Of a DNA stretch of 64,000 bases, positions 1 to 12,319 are shown one piece after another; positions within the stretch are counted from its first letter, which is position 1, and every line of letters begins with the position of its first letter. Origin of the DNA: Liquidambar formosana (taxonomy: Eukaryota > Streptophyta > Magnoliopsida > Saxifragales > Altingiaceae). The translations under genes and the position numbers were made by a program. The notes under the pieces are model-generated. The model had not been told where the DNA came from. It did no database searches and saw only the letters and a program-made list of their open reading frames with translations. The stretch spans positions 21,189,117 through 21,253,116 of the forward strand of contig CM077827.1 in NCBI GenBank assembly GCA_039720395.1, written 5' to 3'.

Positions 1-1476
1 ATGTAGAGTGAACAGTAAAAAATTGCATAAATAGAATTGAAAAACAGGTGACATGAATTCTGCCTGCAATTAGCATGGTGCGTACACATCTATGCCAGTT
101 GCGTACGCACCTTTCATTTAGATACCTTGCACTTTTGTTAGTCCCCCTGTAGTAACTCACATGCATTCTAGACAATAATAATTAAGAAATAAAAATCCCT
201 AAATACTATCATGCAAAAAACCCTAGAGAGAATAAGACTGTTTTCCTTAATGGGGGTGCGTACGCACATATGGGTGGTGCGTATGCAACCATAGGCATAT
301 CCAAAAAATCCAAAAAACAGAAAACAAAACAAGTTAACCCTAGAACTAAATATTTAGAATACTACAAAAATCAGAAGAAGGAATATTTGCCTAACATAAC
401 AATATTAATATCATTAATTGATAATAACAATGATAACGGGCAGCCTGTCGGTCCTATTCAGATTTAACCTATTCCACTATTATGGCATGATATACAATGA
501 TTATACAACTTATTTATCCTAAGCATGCATTCTAACATCATATTTCACCCATAATCATGCATAATGAGATCAAATAGACAAAAGAGAAAAAGAAAAAGAA
601 AAGTGATTTTCGTCACTTTACAACAGCAGAAACTTCAATCATGTTTTTGAGTATGAAAACATTGGAATTGGACAAAACTCGTGAAATACAAAGTTGTAGA
701 AAATTGAATTATCTTTCTAAAAGACCAATTTCGTCCAATTTTGACTACGGACTCAAAAGTTATGATTAAAATAAGATTGCTGATTTTAGAAAACTGCTGC
801 TGAATTATGACTAATTTCACTCTTTAACAACCCTATTCTTCTAAATCATGCATAATAAATAAATAACACACATCAACCAACATGCATATGATTATGCCAA
901 TATTACTTCAATCATGCATAATCATAACCTATGAAACTGAATAGAAATTGTGAAGAAAGTTACCCTCAGGTTTACGCGCCTTCAAATCCGCTTAGTTCCT
1001 TCTTACAAGCTTCTAAAATCACAGCATGAATCCTCAGTTTAGGGTTTTTTGTGAAATGTATGGTGGCTCCTTGCATTAGAGTTCTGGTCCTCCTTTCAGA
1101 ATTATAATGGTGTATATATAGGGATTCTTAGGGTTTTGGGAGTCCGTTCCCGGGTTGCTAACTGCAATTGCATTCGAAATAGGATTCTTCTTTTTAATTA
1201 GAAGTCTTAAGGAGAAAGGAATACTAAATCTGGAGTTTCCATAAAAAGGGAGGGTACATACGCATCCCAAGTGGTTGCGTACGCAGGAACGCGTCCGCAC
1301 CCATTACAAGTGCCTACGCATTAGGGTTGAATTAAAAATGGCTACAAACTTAGAATTTTTGCTGTGATTTCATTGGCTCGTTTAGGATTACTTTGCATTT
1401 GTCAAGACAAATAATAAACCTCATCATCGGGACCATGGGACTTAAGCTGACAACCGGTACAAAATGGGGTGTCTAC
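1..1476 (-). mobile_element. Ty3 Tat-type LTR (LTR-A), cut by window edge
   Basis: Seen on the minus strand, the LTR begins TGTAGACACCCCATTTTG at 1476 and runs left beyond the window. The last 70 bases before 1476 match the corresponding end of the LTR at 39598-41256, including the shared phrase AAACCTCATCATCGGGA. It carries the family palindrome GTGCGTACGCAC and its variants in two clusters. One cluster (about 1257-1315) lies upstream of a TATA-like TATATATAGG at 1113-1122. The other clusters (79-110 and 254-290) lie downstream of it. From the other copies (1.66-1.86 kb) about 200-400 bp should lie outside the window. No coding capacity is expected; the short ORFs here are chance. Confidence 0.8.
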
Positions 1477-1839
1477 AATATTTGTATATCCATCTCTTGT
1501 ATATCCTGTTTTGCCATGTCTCACTGCTTCCTTCTTTAAATCCGTTTTACTTGCATCATTGCCCGTATGTTTGGCATGTCATTGAATAAATCGTGTGCTT
1601 AAGGTTGAATTCAATTAAATACACTCATTAAATAAAGCTAACGATCATTTGTGGAGGTTGGTTTCTTAACCTGGCATTATTGGGTGCCTAATACCTTCCC
1701 AACAGCGTACCTTAGCTCTGGAATCCGAATCTCTGATCCGGACATGATGAATTTGAACTTGTTGGAATGGCACTATTAGTTCCCAAAGCTAAATTGGGTG
1801 GCGACTCCCACGCATTAGCGCAAAGCCGTTGCGCTCACA
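1477..1839 (+). mobile_element. 3' end fragment of a forward LTR-A
   Basis: The segment contains the conserved LTR-A terminal block: GGGTGCCTAATACC, CTTCCCAACAGCGTACC, then TGGCGACTC at 1799-1807, ending GCGCTCACA at 1839. The same block ends the LTRs at 50833, 53392 and 63517. The reverse-oriented LTR ending at 1476 abuts it, so the likely history is insertion of the reverse LTR into this forward one. The 5' part of the forward copy is outside the window or lost. Confidence 0.75.
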
Positions 1840-1961
1840 ATTATCTTATTGCTTGTTCTTGATTTTATTCTTACTTGCTATAAACTAATTTTTAGATTGC
1901 ATTTGATTTTATACTTAACCGAAAACCCTATTCAACCCCCCTCTAGCATTGTTCACTTGAG

Positions 1962-2021
<60 letters not shown>

Positions 2022-3471
2022 GGGGGGTTTTTTTTTTTTTGTCAAAAAAAAACTTTGATACAACAATAATATATATATATATATATATTTTTTTTTTTTT
2101 CAATTAAAATAATAATCATTGACACACTTGGATTTGGAAAAATATTTATTTTTAATTTTTTCTAGCTGCAGGAGGTCATACTTACAAATGGTAGTTTCCA
2201 ATCCCCTACAAGTAATTCACTTTTTAATAGTTCTATCATGATAAGGTCTATGTTTGGTTCCCTTCAATAGTATTATTAGCCTTTTTCATATGGTGTTGGC
2301 TATCATTATTACATACTTTATTTTGGGAAAAAGGCGATTGTGTATAAATAGGTGAATTATATTTATATCATGTTTTTCTATAAGCAACGATAAAAAATAA
2401 AAAAATAAAAATTGGAAAACCACTTTTTTTTCTCTTTCTCAACACAAAGGGGAAATATTAGTTAAGTTTTATTTAATGAGGAGAGAAGAGAACAATCTAA
2501 TAGGATTTGAGTGAGATATTTTTTTACCAAAATTGTATAATGGTTCATTTTTTTTACCAAAATTGTATAATGGACATTTGACCATAAACCCTTCTCTCTT
2601 TGGAATTAAAATTTCACTTTTACTACTCTGAAAAGAATATGAGAATTTTAACCCTTTTTTAAAGAATTATTTTTATTTTGAATGACCGTTTTATCATTTT
2701 CCCTTGAAAAGTTCTCATAGTTTACCAATTTCATATTACACTTCATTTATTAGGCATTTGGGCCATATCAAAGGTCTTCTCTCTCTCTCTCTCTCTCTCA
2801 CATTCATATAACTTGCTTTTTATTTACTAGGTTTTTCTAATAACTCCATATTACACTTTATTTTGACATCACTTTGTGCATTTAGTGCGACATAGAATGT
2901 TGATTCTATTGCGTAAATCTTTGATTGCGTCCAGGGAAATTTTAATTAATTTTCTTATTTAATTTTTATTGGGTTTTTATTTTCTATAAATCCAACGCAC
3001 CGATCGAATTATATATATACGCACCAATTGTATTTGTTTTTTCAATTAGTATTAGAACAAGTTATCCTCTTTGTGGTTTAACAAATCAAGATGTGGATTC
3101 CAAATTATTCATTTGCTAAGGATCTGCAATAGGAATCAGGCTACTAGGTGCGATTTCTAAATCTCCTGTCTGATGGTAATTTAACCACTTTTATCATGGG
3201 AAGGTCACACATGAGAGCCGTCTTCAATAAGAATGCCCGAGTTCAAGTTTTTAAGTTTGCGGTGATTTGTGCATCACGGGTTAGTCTGGCCCAAACCTCT
3301 AGGATATCCCTAGAGATCTGGCAAAAAAAATCACACCTTAACATTTTCTTGTTTTTCCTCTCTAACCTCAATTCTCTCCTTTAATATCTCATATTAGTTT
3401 CACATTTGAACTGTTCTGTGTTTTATATCCCCAGAAAACTCTCTCTCTATCCCCTTCCGCCGGAGCAATCA
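1840..3471. other. Intergenic stretch with microsatellites
   Basis: No gene is seen. The stretch holds an (AT)n run at about 1968-2016 followed by a G7 and T13 tract to 2040, a second (AT)n-T tract at about 2069-2100, a short tandem copy of TTTTTTACCAAAATTGTATAATGG at about 2520-2572, and a (CT)n run at 2777-2799. The last 100 bases before 3472 are CT-rich, as plant 5' leaders often are, and probably include the hyccin promoter and leader. No TATA box can be assigned with confidence. Confidence 0.6.
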
Positions 3472-4483
3472 ATGTCCGATCACACCCCCCAAGAAACCAC
3501 AGCCACCACCTCAGACTCATCATGTTTGGATTCAATCCCCAAAGCCCAATCAGCCATCCAAGCCCTCTCTTCCATCCTCACCTCCATTCCTCCCTCTCTC
3601 GCCTCCTCCTCCAACCCCGCTCTCTCTCTCCTCCATGACTCCGAAACAGCATCACAGATCTCATCTCTCCTCCGACATCCTCACTCCGGCGCCGGCGACA
3701 ACAATCTCTGCCGCTGGCTCTACGACACCTTCCAATCCTCCGACCCAAACCTCCAGCTCGTCGTCCTTCGATTCCTACCCACCATCGCCGGCGTCTACCT
3801 CTCTCGGGTCGCTCTCCGTAAATCTCTCGCCGGCTTCGAGGCCGTTCTATTGGCACTCTACGCTCACGAGACCAACTGTCGCGCCGGACAGTCCATAATC
3901 GTCAACATCCCCGACCTGTCACATCCAAGTTTATACCACGAGAGCATAGCACCCATCAACAACAATTCGACAGATCTACACTTGGCGGTCATATCGCCGA
4001 GCCTAGAGCCTCACGGTACTGTGCGATCCACAAGGAGGGCTCGTATTGTTGGAGTTGCACTGGAGTTGTATTACAGCAAGGTCTCTCAAATGCCTGTGGG
4101 TTCCAAGATCGATTTCTGCGAGTTCTGTGCGGTGTGGGCTGGCCAAGATGGCGACATGTGCAAGGGCGATCAAGTTGAGGGTAATGAAGTTGTGGAGAAG
4201 GAGAGGGGAGGGAAGGAGGGGAGGATACCTCTGCCGTGGGAACTTTTGCAGCCTATGTTGAGAATTTTGGGTCACTGCCTTTTGGGTCCGACCAAGGACA
4301 AGGAACTGTATGACGAAGCCTTTGCTGCATGTAGGAGTCTATATGCCTAGAGCTTTGCATGATATTAATCCCAAGGCAATTTTAGCCACTGAGAGTCTTC
4401 TTAGGCTTGGGAAGATGGGCATGGATTCGAAGGATGATTTTGATCCAACTGAGGTAGCAATGACTAATGTTATTACCCTCTAA
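3472..4483 (+). CDS. HYC: Hyccin (FAM126) family protein, one frameshift
   Basis: I recognise a plant hyccin-domain protein. In plants HYC proteins are non-enzymatic subunits of the PI4Kalpha1 complex with NPG and EFOP, which makes PI4P at the plasma membrane. Supporting residues are an N-terminal Ser/Thr-rich tail, the core with LCRWLYDTFQSSDP and LVVLRFLPTIAGVYL, then GVALELYYSKVSQMP, and a C-terminal PWELLQPMLRILGHCL followed by KDKELYDEAFAACRSLYA. The frame stops at TAG 4348-4350. Shifting one base continues the family-like sequence ARALHDINPKAILATESLL to a stop at 4481-4483. The two parts total about 336 residues, in the range I recall for the family (about 310-350). The 3472 ATG is preferred over the in-frame ATG at 3406, whose 22 extra residues look like leader. 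The gene has no visible intron. The extra base may be a real mutation or an assembly error at GCC/GC. Confidence 0.8.
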
Positions 4484-5790
4484 ATTTTGGTACCAAAGAC
4501 TTGTTCTTTATTATTATTATTATTATTAATTTATTTTATTCTTTTGTGAGGTATTTAGTTTACGTATGTGATGCACAAAGTAAAACATGATGTTGAAATT
4601 TGGAGTCTTTATCTGGAGACTGAGAAGAAATTAAATCATATCTTTATCTGACTGGCTGTGATCACCCTTGTGATTCAGGAGAAAAGTTGTGGCTGCAATA
4701 AATATTGCTCCTCTCACATTGAGATTGGAAAATTTTTTTTTGATAAGCACATTGAGATCGGAAATGCTATTGGTACGTTTGGGCGTAAGTATGTTCAGTA
4801 GCTAATTTGGCGACTAGCTTCTGGTCTTCTGCTATACTCTTCAAAGCCATTTACACAAGATTTTATTGTTTTCATGGGTGTTACACTTATTTGGTCTGTG
4901 AAGTCTTATATGAGATAGAGGTTTGCCTTTAGGGTTTCCTTATCATAAAAAAAGAGTAGAAATGTAGTTTCCAATCTCCTTCAACATTGAATCTATGACT
5001 TAATTATGAACCAATTTTCTAATCCCAATTCATATATTGATTTATTTCATTACATTTTGAGCAAGTATAGAATATTTTTTTATAATCTTTTTTATTAAAA
5101 AAATTTTAAATAATCAATTACGCATAGATTGAGCTACAAATTGTCATAATCTCTATTTTCTTTTTTCCTTAAAATAAAATATTATGACTATGTTTTATTT
5201 CATTATATTTTGAGTACGTATAGTATAAAGCTAGAACATTATAATATTCCCTTTGATACTATGTACTCAAACCATTTTTCCGAAGGTGATATATGGATTT
5301 GTGGTTTCAATGAGTATAAAATTTGTTGAATTGCTTAATTTCGAATTGAACACTTAAACAGGCCCTTATATGTGTATATATATACATATGCTAGATTAAT
5401 CCTCTAATTGTTAATAATAAAAAAAAAGGTAATTTAATTATCATTTGATTTATTTCTTCAAAATTTATTTTCAGTGTAGCTAGATTGGTTATACGACGAC
5501 TACCAACTCAATCACCCATGGGTCACTTCACTAATTTCACAAGTCAATTTGTTCCAGTTGCATGACCCTAAAAAACAACCAAAAAAAAAAAAAAAAAAAG
5601 GTTCTCTACTATTATAAGTTGGTTACAATTGCATTAATATTGCAACATTGTTTTGAGGCGTAGCCTCCTAAATGAATACTATGAGATCTGATGGGTTAGT
5701 TAGGGAAATTGTGGGGTCCTTGCATCTGTTGGTGTTGTCATTTGAAAGAAGGCCAAGTCTATGCTATCCTAGAAAAAATTTGGGTACCAT
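4484..5790. other. Non-coding stretch downstream of hyccin
   Basis: No gene is seen. There is a (TTA)n run at about 4506-4530. A near-repeat of CACATTGAGATNGGAAA flanks a T10 tract at about 4717-4762, which looks like the scar of a tiny poly(A) retroinsertion. An A18 tract is present near 5581. The rest is AT-rich, with no domain in any frame that I can recognise. Confidence 0.5.
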
Positions 5791-6465
5791 TCTTATAAGG
5801 TCATTTGAAATGGTAAGTCTAAGAAGCACGGATACGGATACGCGACACGGTTACGACACGATACGGACACTTTGATATAGCAATTTCTAAAAAACCCAAG
5901 ACACGACACGGAGGGGATATAGCAATAAATAATATATATATATATATATTGCATTATAGTTTTATAGTTTTATTTTTCAATTGAAAGATAGAGTTTAAAA
6001 CAAAAAGAACATAACAAAAAGAAATTTTGGGCTTTTGCAAAATTATCCCTCAATTGTTAAAAACAACTAAAATGACCCCTTTTAAAACAATTTAAATTTA
6101 TATTTTTTACCCCACCGTGTCCGTTCCTGTGTCCTTGCCGTGTCCCTCTCGTGTCCGAAATTAATTTGATTTTTTTATTTTCCCGACACGTATGGAGCGT
6201 GTCGGACACGTGTCGGAGGCATGTCGGAGCCGTGTCCGTATCCGACACGTGCCCGACATAGCCACGGCACTATTTTCGAAGTGTCCGTGCTTCCTAGTGG
6301 TAAGTTAATCACTTCAAATAGTAAGTAGGTCACTTGAAATGGTAAGTTAGTCAATTCAAATGATAAATGGTCACTAAATAGTTAGTTAATTACTTCAAAT
6401 GGTAGTGGGTCATTTTAAGTTACTTTAAATGATAAGTGAATTACTTCAAATAATAAGAGTATAAT
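5791..6465. repeat. Degenerate short tandem array (TCACTTCAAATGGTAAG)
   Basis: The unit is roughly 22-25 bases and varies around 'GGTCACTTCAAATGGTAAGT'. One copy lies left of the MITE at about 5800-5818 and at least six lie right of it (6298-6462). The MITE at 5819-6297 inserted into one of these units. Units differ by several bases each, so the array is old. Confidence 0.65.
5819..6297. mobile_element. hAT-like non-autonomous DNA transposon (MITE)
   Basis: The element is bounded by a perfect 8-bp direct repeat TGGTAAGT (5811-5818 and 6298-6305). Its ends are inverted repeats: CTAAGAAGCACGGATAC on the left and, read on the other strand, CTAGGAAGCACGGACAC on the right. Both subterminal regions are packed with GACACG / CGTGTC units in opposite orientations, for example 5835-5870 and 6115-6265. 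An 8-bp duplication is typical of hAT elements. At 479 bp with no transposase it is non-autonomous. Superfamily assignment rests on the duplication length, since the TIR is not a textbook hAT sequence. Confidence 0.75.
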
Positions 6466-6749
6466 ACCCCAAAAACGTTGTGAGTACCATAGAGCTACCC
6501 TCGAAAGAAATGAATGAGTACTTGGAGGTAATGATAAACGACTAACTGGTAGCTAGGCATATGCATGTCGACGAGCTGCCAACAATTAACTTTTCCTCCT
6601 ACATGTAAACGATCTAACCCCATAGCAGTGAACATCAAAACGACGTATGGTCTTCTTATCAAACGAAAAAACCAAAAAAGAAAAAAAAAAAAAAAAAAAA
6701 AGGAAAAAAAAAGCTCAATTCCATATTTCCATTTTGACTTTATCAATGG

Positions 6750-7548
6750 GTTCTTATATGGGTTCCTTTCTAGTTGCCTATTCCACTAGTTTTATCCATT
6801 TCACGACTGGGATTAATCCTAAATTGATCCAACAGCTTGAGAGCTGCCACTTTAGACAATTAATATAACAATACTTTGTCTACCAACGTTAAGTCAAGGT
6901 TCAAATGAAGGGTTGGACTTCCGGCGAACCATAATTTAATTTCCTCCTTCATCATTGATTCTAGAATTGAAGGTAACCTGGCAGGCACGCCCATCATATA
7001 TAATCTCACAAATTTTTCATTGCCTATTTTAAGTTTTCTCAAAACCAATGAAACATTGCCCAACCAATCGAGTAGATTCTAAGAATATAAATTTGGTAAA
7101 AAATGGATGTTTAATTTGCAAGTCATGAGTTTTAAAAATTGGAAATCTAAAAAATAAGTTAGTTGCACGCAAAGGGTGTCTTTAATAACCAAAAAAAGGA
7201 ATGCCCTTACAAGTCAATAAGGATAAATTAGGATTTAATTAAAAAACACAAATAATGATGGATTGACTTACTATTAATAAAAATACTAACATGTGGGGAG
7301 AACGGATTAAAAAAAACTTTTAACGGGGTTATTGCTAAAGCTAATCTTCTAATTGGGTTTATTGCCAATTTCTCCAAAAATATAAATTTTGTCGAAAATG
7401 GATGTTTTGCAAGTTATGAACTTTTAAGAATTAAAAAACAAAAAAAAAAATCGGGTTACATAAGCTACCCTTAATAACAAAAAAAGGGAATGCTCCCACA
7501 AACAAATAATAGTAAATTAGGGTTTTCCAAAAAAATGATGGACTTACT
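6750..7548 (+). repeat. Dispersed repeat, copies 1 and 2
   Basis: Two successive copies of a ~300-bp unit (about 7079-7380 and 7380-7900) share phrases such as AATGGATGTTTNATTTGCAAG, CAAAAAAGGGAATGC and GGTTATTGCTAAA. A third copy lies at about 19240-19520. A linked segment (6750-6865, 'TTTCTAGTTGCCTATTCNA...GCTTGAGAGCTGCCAC') is also found at about 19600-19698. So this is one interspersed family whose pieces occur in different order at the two sites. Its class is unknown to me and no ORF is evident. The second copy is interrupted by the LINE at 7549-7789 and resumes to about 7900. Confidence 0.6.
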
Positions 7549-7789
7549 GTTGTTGTTGTTTCTTTCTTTTTTTTTTTTTTAATAGGAAAACGATATATAT
7601 ACTAATGAAATAAAAGATACAAATCAGTTGGACTTTGTCCCGAAAACACTTAAGAATCTTCTTCATCCAAACAGTAATATCAGTTGTATTCTTGGCATAT
7701 TTAGTAAGGCTATGAGAGACCTCATTGCCCTGTCGACAGGGTGTGCAAGAAAACTGGTGAATGAAAAGAGAAGTTTGACTCAGCTTGTA
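7549..7789 (-). mobile_element. 5'-truncated LINE (L1-type) 3' end
   Basis: The insertion is flanked by a perfect 9-bp duplication GGACTTACT (7540-7548 and 7790-7798). On the minus strand it ends in a poly(A) tract (complement of the T run near 7569-7580). The minus strand encodes the C-terminal tail of a LINE RNase H-like domain: CRQGNEVSHSLTKYAKN, then VWMKKILKCF. The GNEVSHSLTKYA motif corresponds to the usual D/N-x-V-A-H-x-L-A-K end of that domain. It is a typical dead-on-arrival 5' truncation, here of about 240 bp. Confidence 0.75.
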
Positions 7790-7899
7790 GGACTTACTAG
7801 TTGATAAGAATATTAATATGGGCTAATGGGTTAAAGATACTTTTGATTGGATTATTGCTAAAACCAGTCTTTTGATTGGGATTATTGCCAATTTTCTTT

Positions 7900-10800
7900 A
7901 AAAAAACAGAATCCTATTAATTAGTAAATGGCCATCCACCACCCATCCGTCCCCGCATCAGCTCCACGGCCACAAATCCATGAGAACACTCCGTTTATCA
8001 CGAATTTGTTTGGCGGTTACGCTGCGTCCGGCTCCAATTAAAAGACACTTTCTATGTTGACACGTTGTTGGTGGCGAATTCCTTGAGCAATATAAGTACA
8101 TATTGGTGCCAATTAAATTTCTTAACCACTATATATAACGTATATACGTACGTTTATCCGATCGCAGATCTCAAAAAAAGGCACCAACGGTGCGGAGGAG
8201 AGGGGCCATTCGTCGCAATGGTTGTGGAAACATACATGCATGCCCTTCCAGATCGATCACCATGCAAAAACTCCCAGAGTTCTCCTTCTCTGCGAAACAA
8301 CACATGCGTGCATTCACCACAAAACCTATCCCCTTGATCGCAAATGGGAGTGGTCTGAATTCTTAGACTTATTCTTCCTTTTTATTTCTTTTCTTCCTCT
8401 TATAATTTCAGCAGTAGATGCATGCTTTTTATTTATTTATTTCCTTATTCGATTCAACCAAAATTTCCAGATTGGCCGGGTTTCTTTTTGTTTTCGGTTC
8501 TTGGTTCTTTTGTTAGTGGAGCTCAAAATTAAAGAAAAACATTGATACTAATTATTGATATTGGAAGGTTAGGGTTAAAAGTAAATACTATCGATTGACA
8601 AAAAATGACTTGAGTGGGTTGAAGCACAATGGTACAATTCCAGCCAACCTTACTCACATGTAAGCGAAAAGACTTCATGTGGCCATGTGGGTCTGAGGTT
8701 AGAAATCCCAACCCAACCCAGGTAGGGTTAGGCTTAGGAGAGGGCGGGAGGCCATGGGATCGGATGCCCATTTGGCCAATCCAATCCTAGCCATTACTGA
8801 TGTACACAAATTAATATTACACATACTATAAAATTGTTTAAATGGTGGACATATTGATGGTACGGTTAGTGGGATTCATGTGCTATACATGCTTATGAAT
8901 GACCATTATGATGATAGGTAATGACTTTTATGATTTGCAAACTTGTTTCATATCATTTTTGCTCTTTTTATTGGGTACGTTGCATCATTTTCGCTCTTTT
9001 TATTGGGTAGCTTGATATTTGTAAGAATTTTTGTGCCCTAAGAGCAGTTGTTTTAGTTTTACCTTTGTACTTTTTCGATATTAAGGAAAATATATTACAG
9101 ACAGGCATAGTTAGTAAAATACGGTATGTTGTCGGGAGAATACTGAACAGCATACATACAGAGTACAATTCGTTTTTTCTTGACAAAAATATGATGAAAA
9201 ATTCTGCATAAAAAAATGGAAACGAAAATAATATGAATACGTGCATACACGGGTGCAATACGAATCTTAATTAAAAATTTGGGATAAAAAATACGAGAGT
9301 ATGTTATGTTATTTCATTTAGCTTATCATTATTAATCACTATTTTTATATCGTTTTATTTAAATATTCATAAAATATTATTAAAAAATCAATCACATATA
9401 AAATAATAATCTATTTTATTATTTTATTTTGTTTTATTTTTTGTAGATTTACTTAAAAAGAAGCAGGAATTTGACTTAAAAAACAACTAAAAATTAATAA
9501 GTATGTAAGTCTTGATCTATATATATTTTCATATTTCCATCTCCTAAACTATTTTATAGGTTTTGTCCTAAAATCATATGAAATGTGGTCTATATGGCAA
9601 AAGAATATATATATCATCTAATCTTTAACAAACCCAAAAAAATTATATCAAGAGATAAGAAATTAGAATAGAAAAATTATAAATTAGATATTGATTTAAC
9701 AAAATAAAGATAAGAATCAAGATATTTTAAATATTGACAGTAATATTGTCGATGATTATAATAAGAGTTGAATTATCAATACTATTGTAGTCGAATTATC
9801 AACTACAATGAAGAGTATTTTAACATAAGTATAATACAGAATACGTCAAATACGTGAACTATACGTTTGCTACCAAAAAATTGAGTATTTTTAATTATGT
9901 TTGAACTTTGTACGGCAGATGAGAGTTTTTTTTAAAAAATAGGTATGTACTGTGTATTATACAGGTATAGTATGAGAATTTACTAACTAGGATTACAAGG
10001 TCCTATTAAAGTTTGTTCTAGTACCGTGCACATGTTAAAATACATTTAATGAGGTAAAAAATACATGGAAAAATGTATTTTTTACATCTAACTATCCTTC
10101 CAATGATTGCTAGAATCCGTTTTGATGTAGGATTTTATCTTGTTTCAATTTCATTTATTTTTCATTTATTATAAATGAAATTTATCTAGCTATTATTATA
10201 TATGTGAAGTGTAACTTTGTTACTGGAAAAAATGCCAAATGTTAATTAGTCAGTGGAACTATCTTAGTGGTGAGGGGGGATGGGATAAAGGGTGTAGGAG
10301 TAGGTTAGGTTAGGGGTTTGTGTAAGAATTTTTCCATCCGTGGGCTACCATTGATTGGGGATTATGTTTTAGTTAATTTGCAAAAAAATGGGTTGATGAT
10401 ATGGTCTAAAATAGAAGTGCCAGTTATACCTAATATATAGCAAGTTGTGATGTGGGATCACATTATGCGATGTGGTACGGTTTGCTATCTTGTGATTCCT
10501 AATTAGAGTCATTGATGGGAAAGGTTCTATTAGGCTACTAATTCTCTATATAAAGGCTAGATCCCCTTTCCTCTACTACATACGTACAATAAAATATTAG
10601 TCCCATCATAAAGGAAGAGAAGGAGAGGAAGACCTAGAGTATAGTTTTGTTGTAGGCATGCTTCAAGTTTCATAAGGGTTTTTTTAGCACCATGACGGTG
10701 TCTAGTATGCCACTCTTTCTTGCTCAATATTACATGATTATTAATTTTAGGTGTTTAAGACTCACAATAAGATTTGGGTATTATTAATAAATATCTAACA

Positions 10801-10900
10801 GTTTGAACACCTCCCATCATAACCACTTTTCATTTCAATACATTTACAATTGTACTTGACAAGACCTTGCATATTAGCAAGTTTCGGGAAGTTAAAAAGT
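7900..10900. other. Non-coding stretch
   Basis: No gene is supported. A 32-bp tandem copy of TTTTTGCTCTTTTTATTGGGTA lies at about 8955-9010. A TATA-like CTATATAAAGG lies at about 10548 and is followed 30 bp on by a plausible start region and an AATAAA-like signal at about 10588. That arrangement resembles an LTR or small-gene promoter, but I find no ORF or terminal repeat to go with it. ORFs of 60-107 codons in this stretch show no family resemblance. Confidence 0.5.
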
Positions 10901-10906
10901 ATTGGT

Positions 10907-11449
10907 CAATGTTTTGAAAACTTGTCTAGACATTAATCTAGTCATGTGACCAGATTGGTTCAACTTGGTTTAGCTAGTCAGGTCAAATGGATCAACTAGT
11001 ACGTAAAGATATACAATGAGGATATATCTTATAATTATGTTTGTATAGAAAAATGTATTGCAAAAAGTGAATAAAAATATAATTTAGCACAATAATATAA
11101 ATAAAATTTAAGTTTCAAATTTAGATTTGAAACTAATTACTAATAAGTCATAATTAGTGCATAACATTAGAGGAAACAATATAAATAATAATAACTAAAA
11201 TGAAAAACATAATGTTGCAAGAAAAGGCAATTGTTCATTGGTTGAAATTTGACTTTACCATTGCTTTATTGTACAATTGATCCAGTTGGGTCCGTGAGTC
11301 ACTGGTTGAACCATTTGATCCGGTTCGGGTTGTTTGGTTTTCTAACTTTTTGGGTTGATTGAATTATATAATTGGTCCAAAAAGTGTGTCAAGTCTGGTC
11401 GAACTTGGTTCAATCGGTTGGGTTGGGGGTTTCAAAACACTCGAATTGG
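10907..11449. mobile_element. Candidate MITE with GTTTTGAAA termini
   Basis: The left end reads CAATGTTTTGAAAACTTG (about 10909) and the right end, read on the other strand, CGAGTGTTTTGAAACCCCC (to about 11444). Both are preceded or followed by ATTGGT, which could be the target duplication. The interior has repeated GGTTGAACC / GATCCGGTTCGG phrases near both ends and an AT-rich middle. It has no coding capacity. The superfamily is unclear; exact ends are uncertain by several bases. Confidence 0.45.
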
Positions 11450-12319
11450 TTCTCTCTTAGTAAAATGACATATTACGGTGAGGGGTGAAAAAGAAATATA
11501 AATTGGCAAGAAGAAAATTTGGGTGAGGAAAATCTAAAAGTTGAAAAAGATTTAGGGTATAAGATACATAAAATAAAAATAAAAAATAAAAAATATAGAT
11601 GAGTCGGCTGCCCCACCTGGATTGAGTGTTGCTTTGTTCATGTATACAACACCCTATTATGAAAAGGTATGTCCATGCCCTTTGGTCACGAACGACATAT
11701 AGTTTCTAGTAATTAACGTGAATGAAGATGAAATATATAGTTAGTATATACAAGCACATTAGCTTCTATTCTGACTACATTCTCTTTCTGTTTCCATTAC
11801 GAATGCTACCACTGCCTTAACACTGCCATTGATCGATAAAAATCAATGCAATAAAATGGGAGGCGAGAGACAAGAGGTGTTGATGCCTTAGTCTATCTCC
11901 TTCCTTTATCTTCTTTTATTTCTACTCCAATTCATTTTTTTGCAAGTCTTGTTGCAACGAAAAATGATAGTTACATTGTTGATTGTGGGTTAGCCAAAAT
12001 AACTCAACTCATGGATGTCCGAACCTTTTGTACAGATCTTGAATGTTTTTTAATATCCCTGCTACCAAACTAAAATTTATGAAGATTTTCATCTTATGAA
12101 TTCTTGAAGCTCGTCCCCTAGAAGTGCCGTTGAAGAAACCACCAAATCTCCCCTATAATGCTATATAAGAGATGAAAGAATTTCGAGTAGAAACCACTTC
12201 AATAGCATTGACGAATGCAAAACAATTCTCCTTTGGTGAGAAATGGATGGAGAATCCACTTGACATATATCATGTTGATGAAGAATTTTTTAGATAAATC
12301 TTTTGTAATTTCCTTCACT

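Noticed and set aside
1920..1965. CTATTCAACCCCCCTCTAG, similar to phrases seen near some retroelement leaders
   Set aside because: No PBS or LTR boundary beside it; the match is from memory of a common phrase only.
1849..2103. ORFs of 60-70 codons on both strands over the (AT)n tract
   Set aside because: They translate to IYIYIY runs from a microsatellite and are not genes.
6495..6868. Lysine-rich or phenylalanine-rich ORFs on both strands
   Set aside because: They come from the A-run at 6677-6711 and overlap in several frames.
10540..10620. TATA-like CTATATAAAGG with a downstream leader
   Set aside because: No ORF or terminal repeat downstream to make it a promoter of something; mentioned under the non-coding stretch.
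11940..12040. Short frame YIVDCGLAKITQ resembling a protein-kinase DFG-LAK segment
   Set aside because: Phe is replaced by Cys and the neighbouring residues are interrupted by stops; too little to call a kinase remnant, noted only with the inverted repeat.
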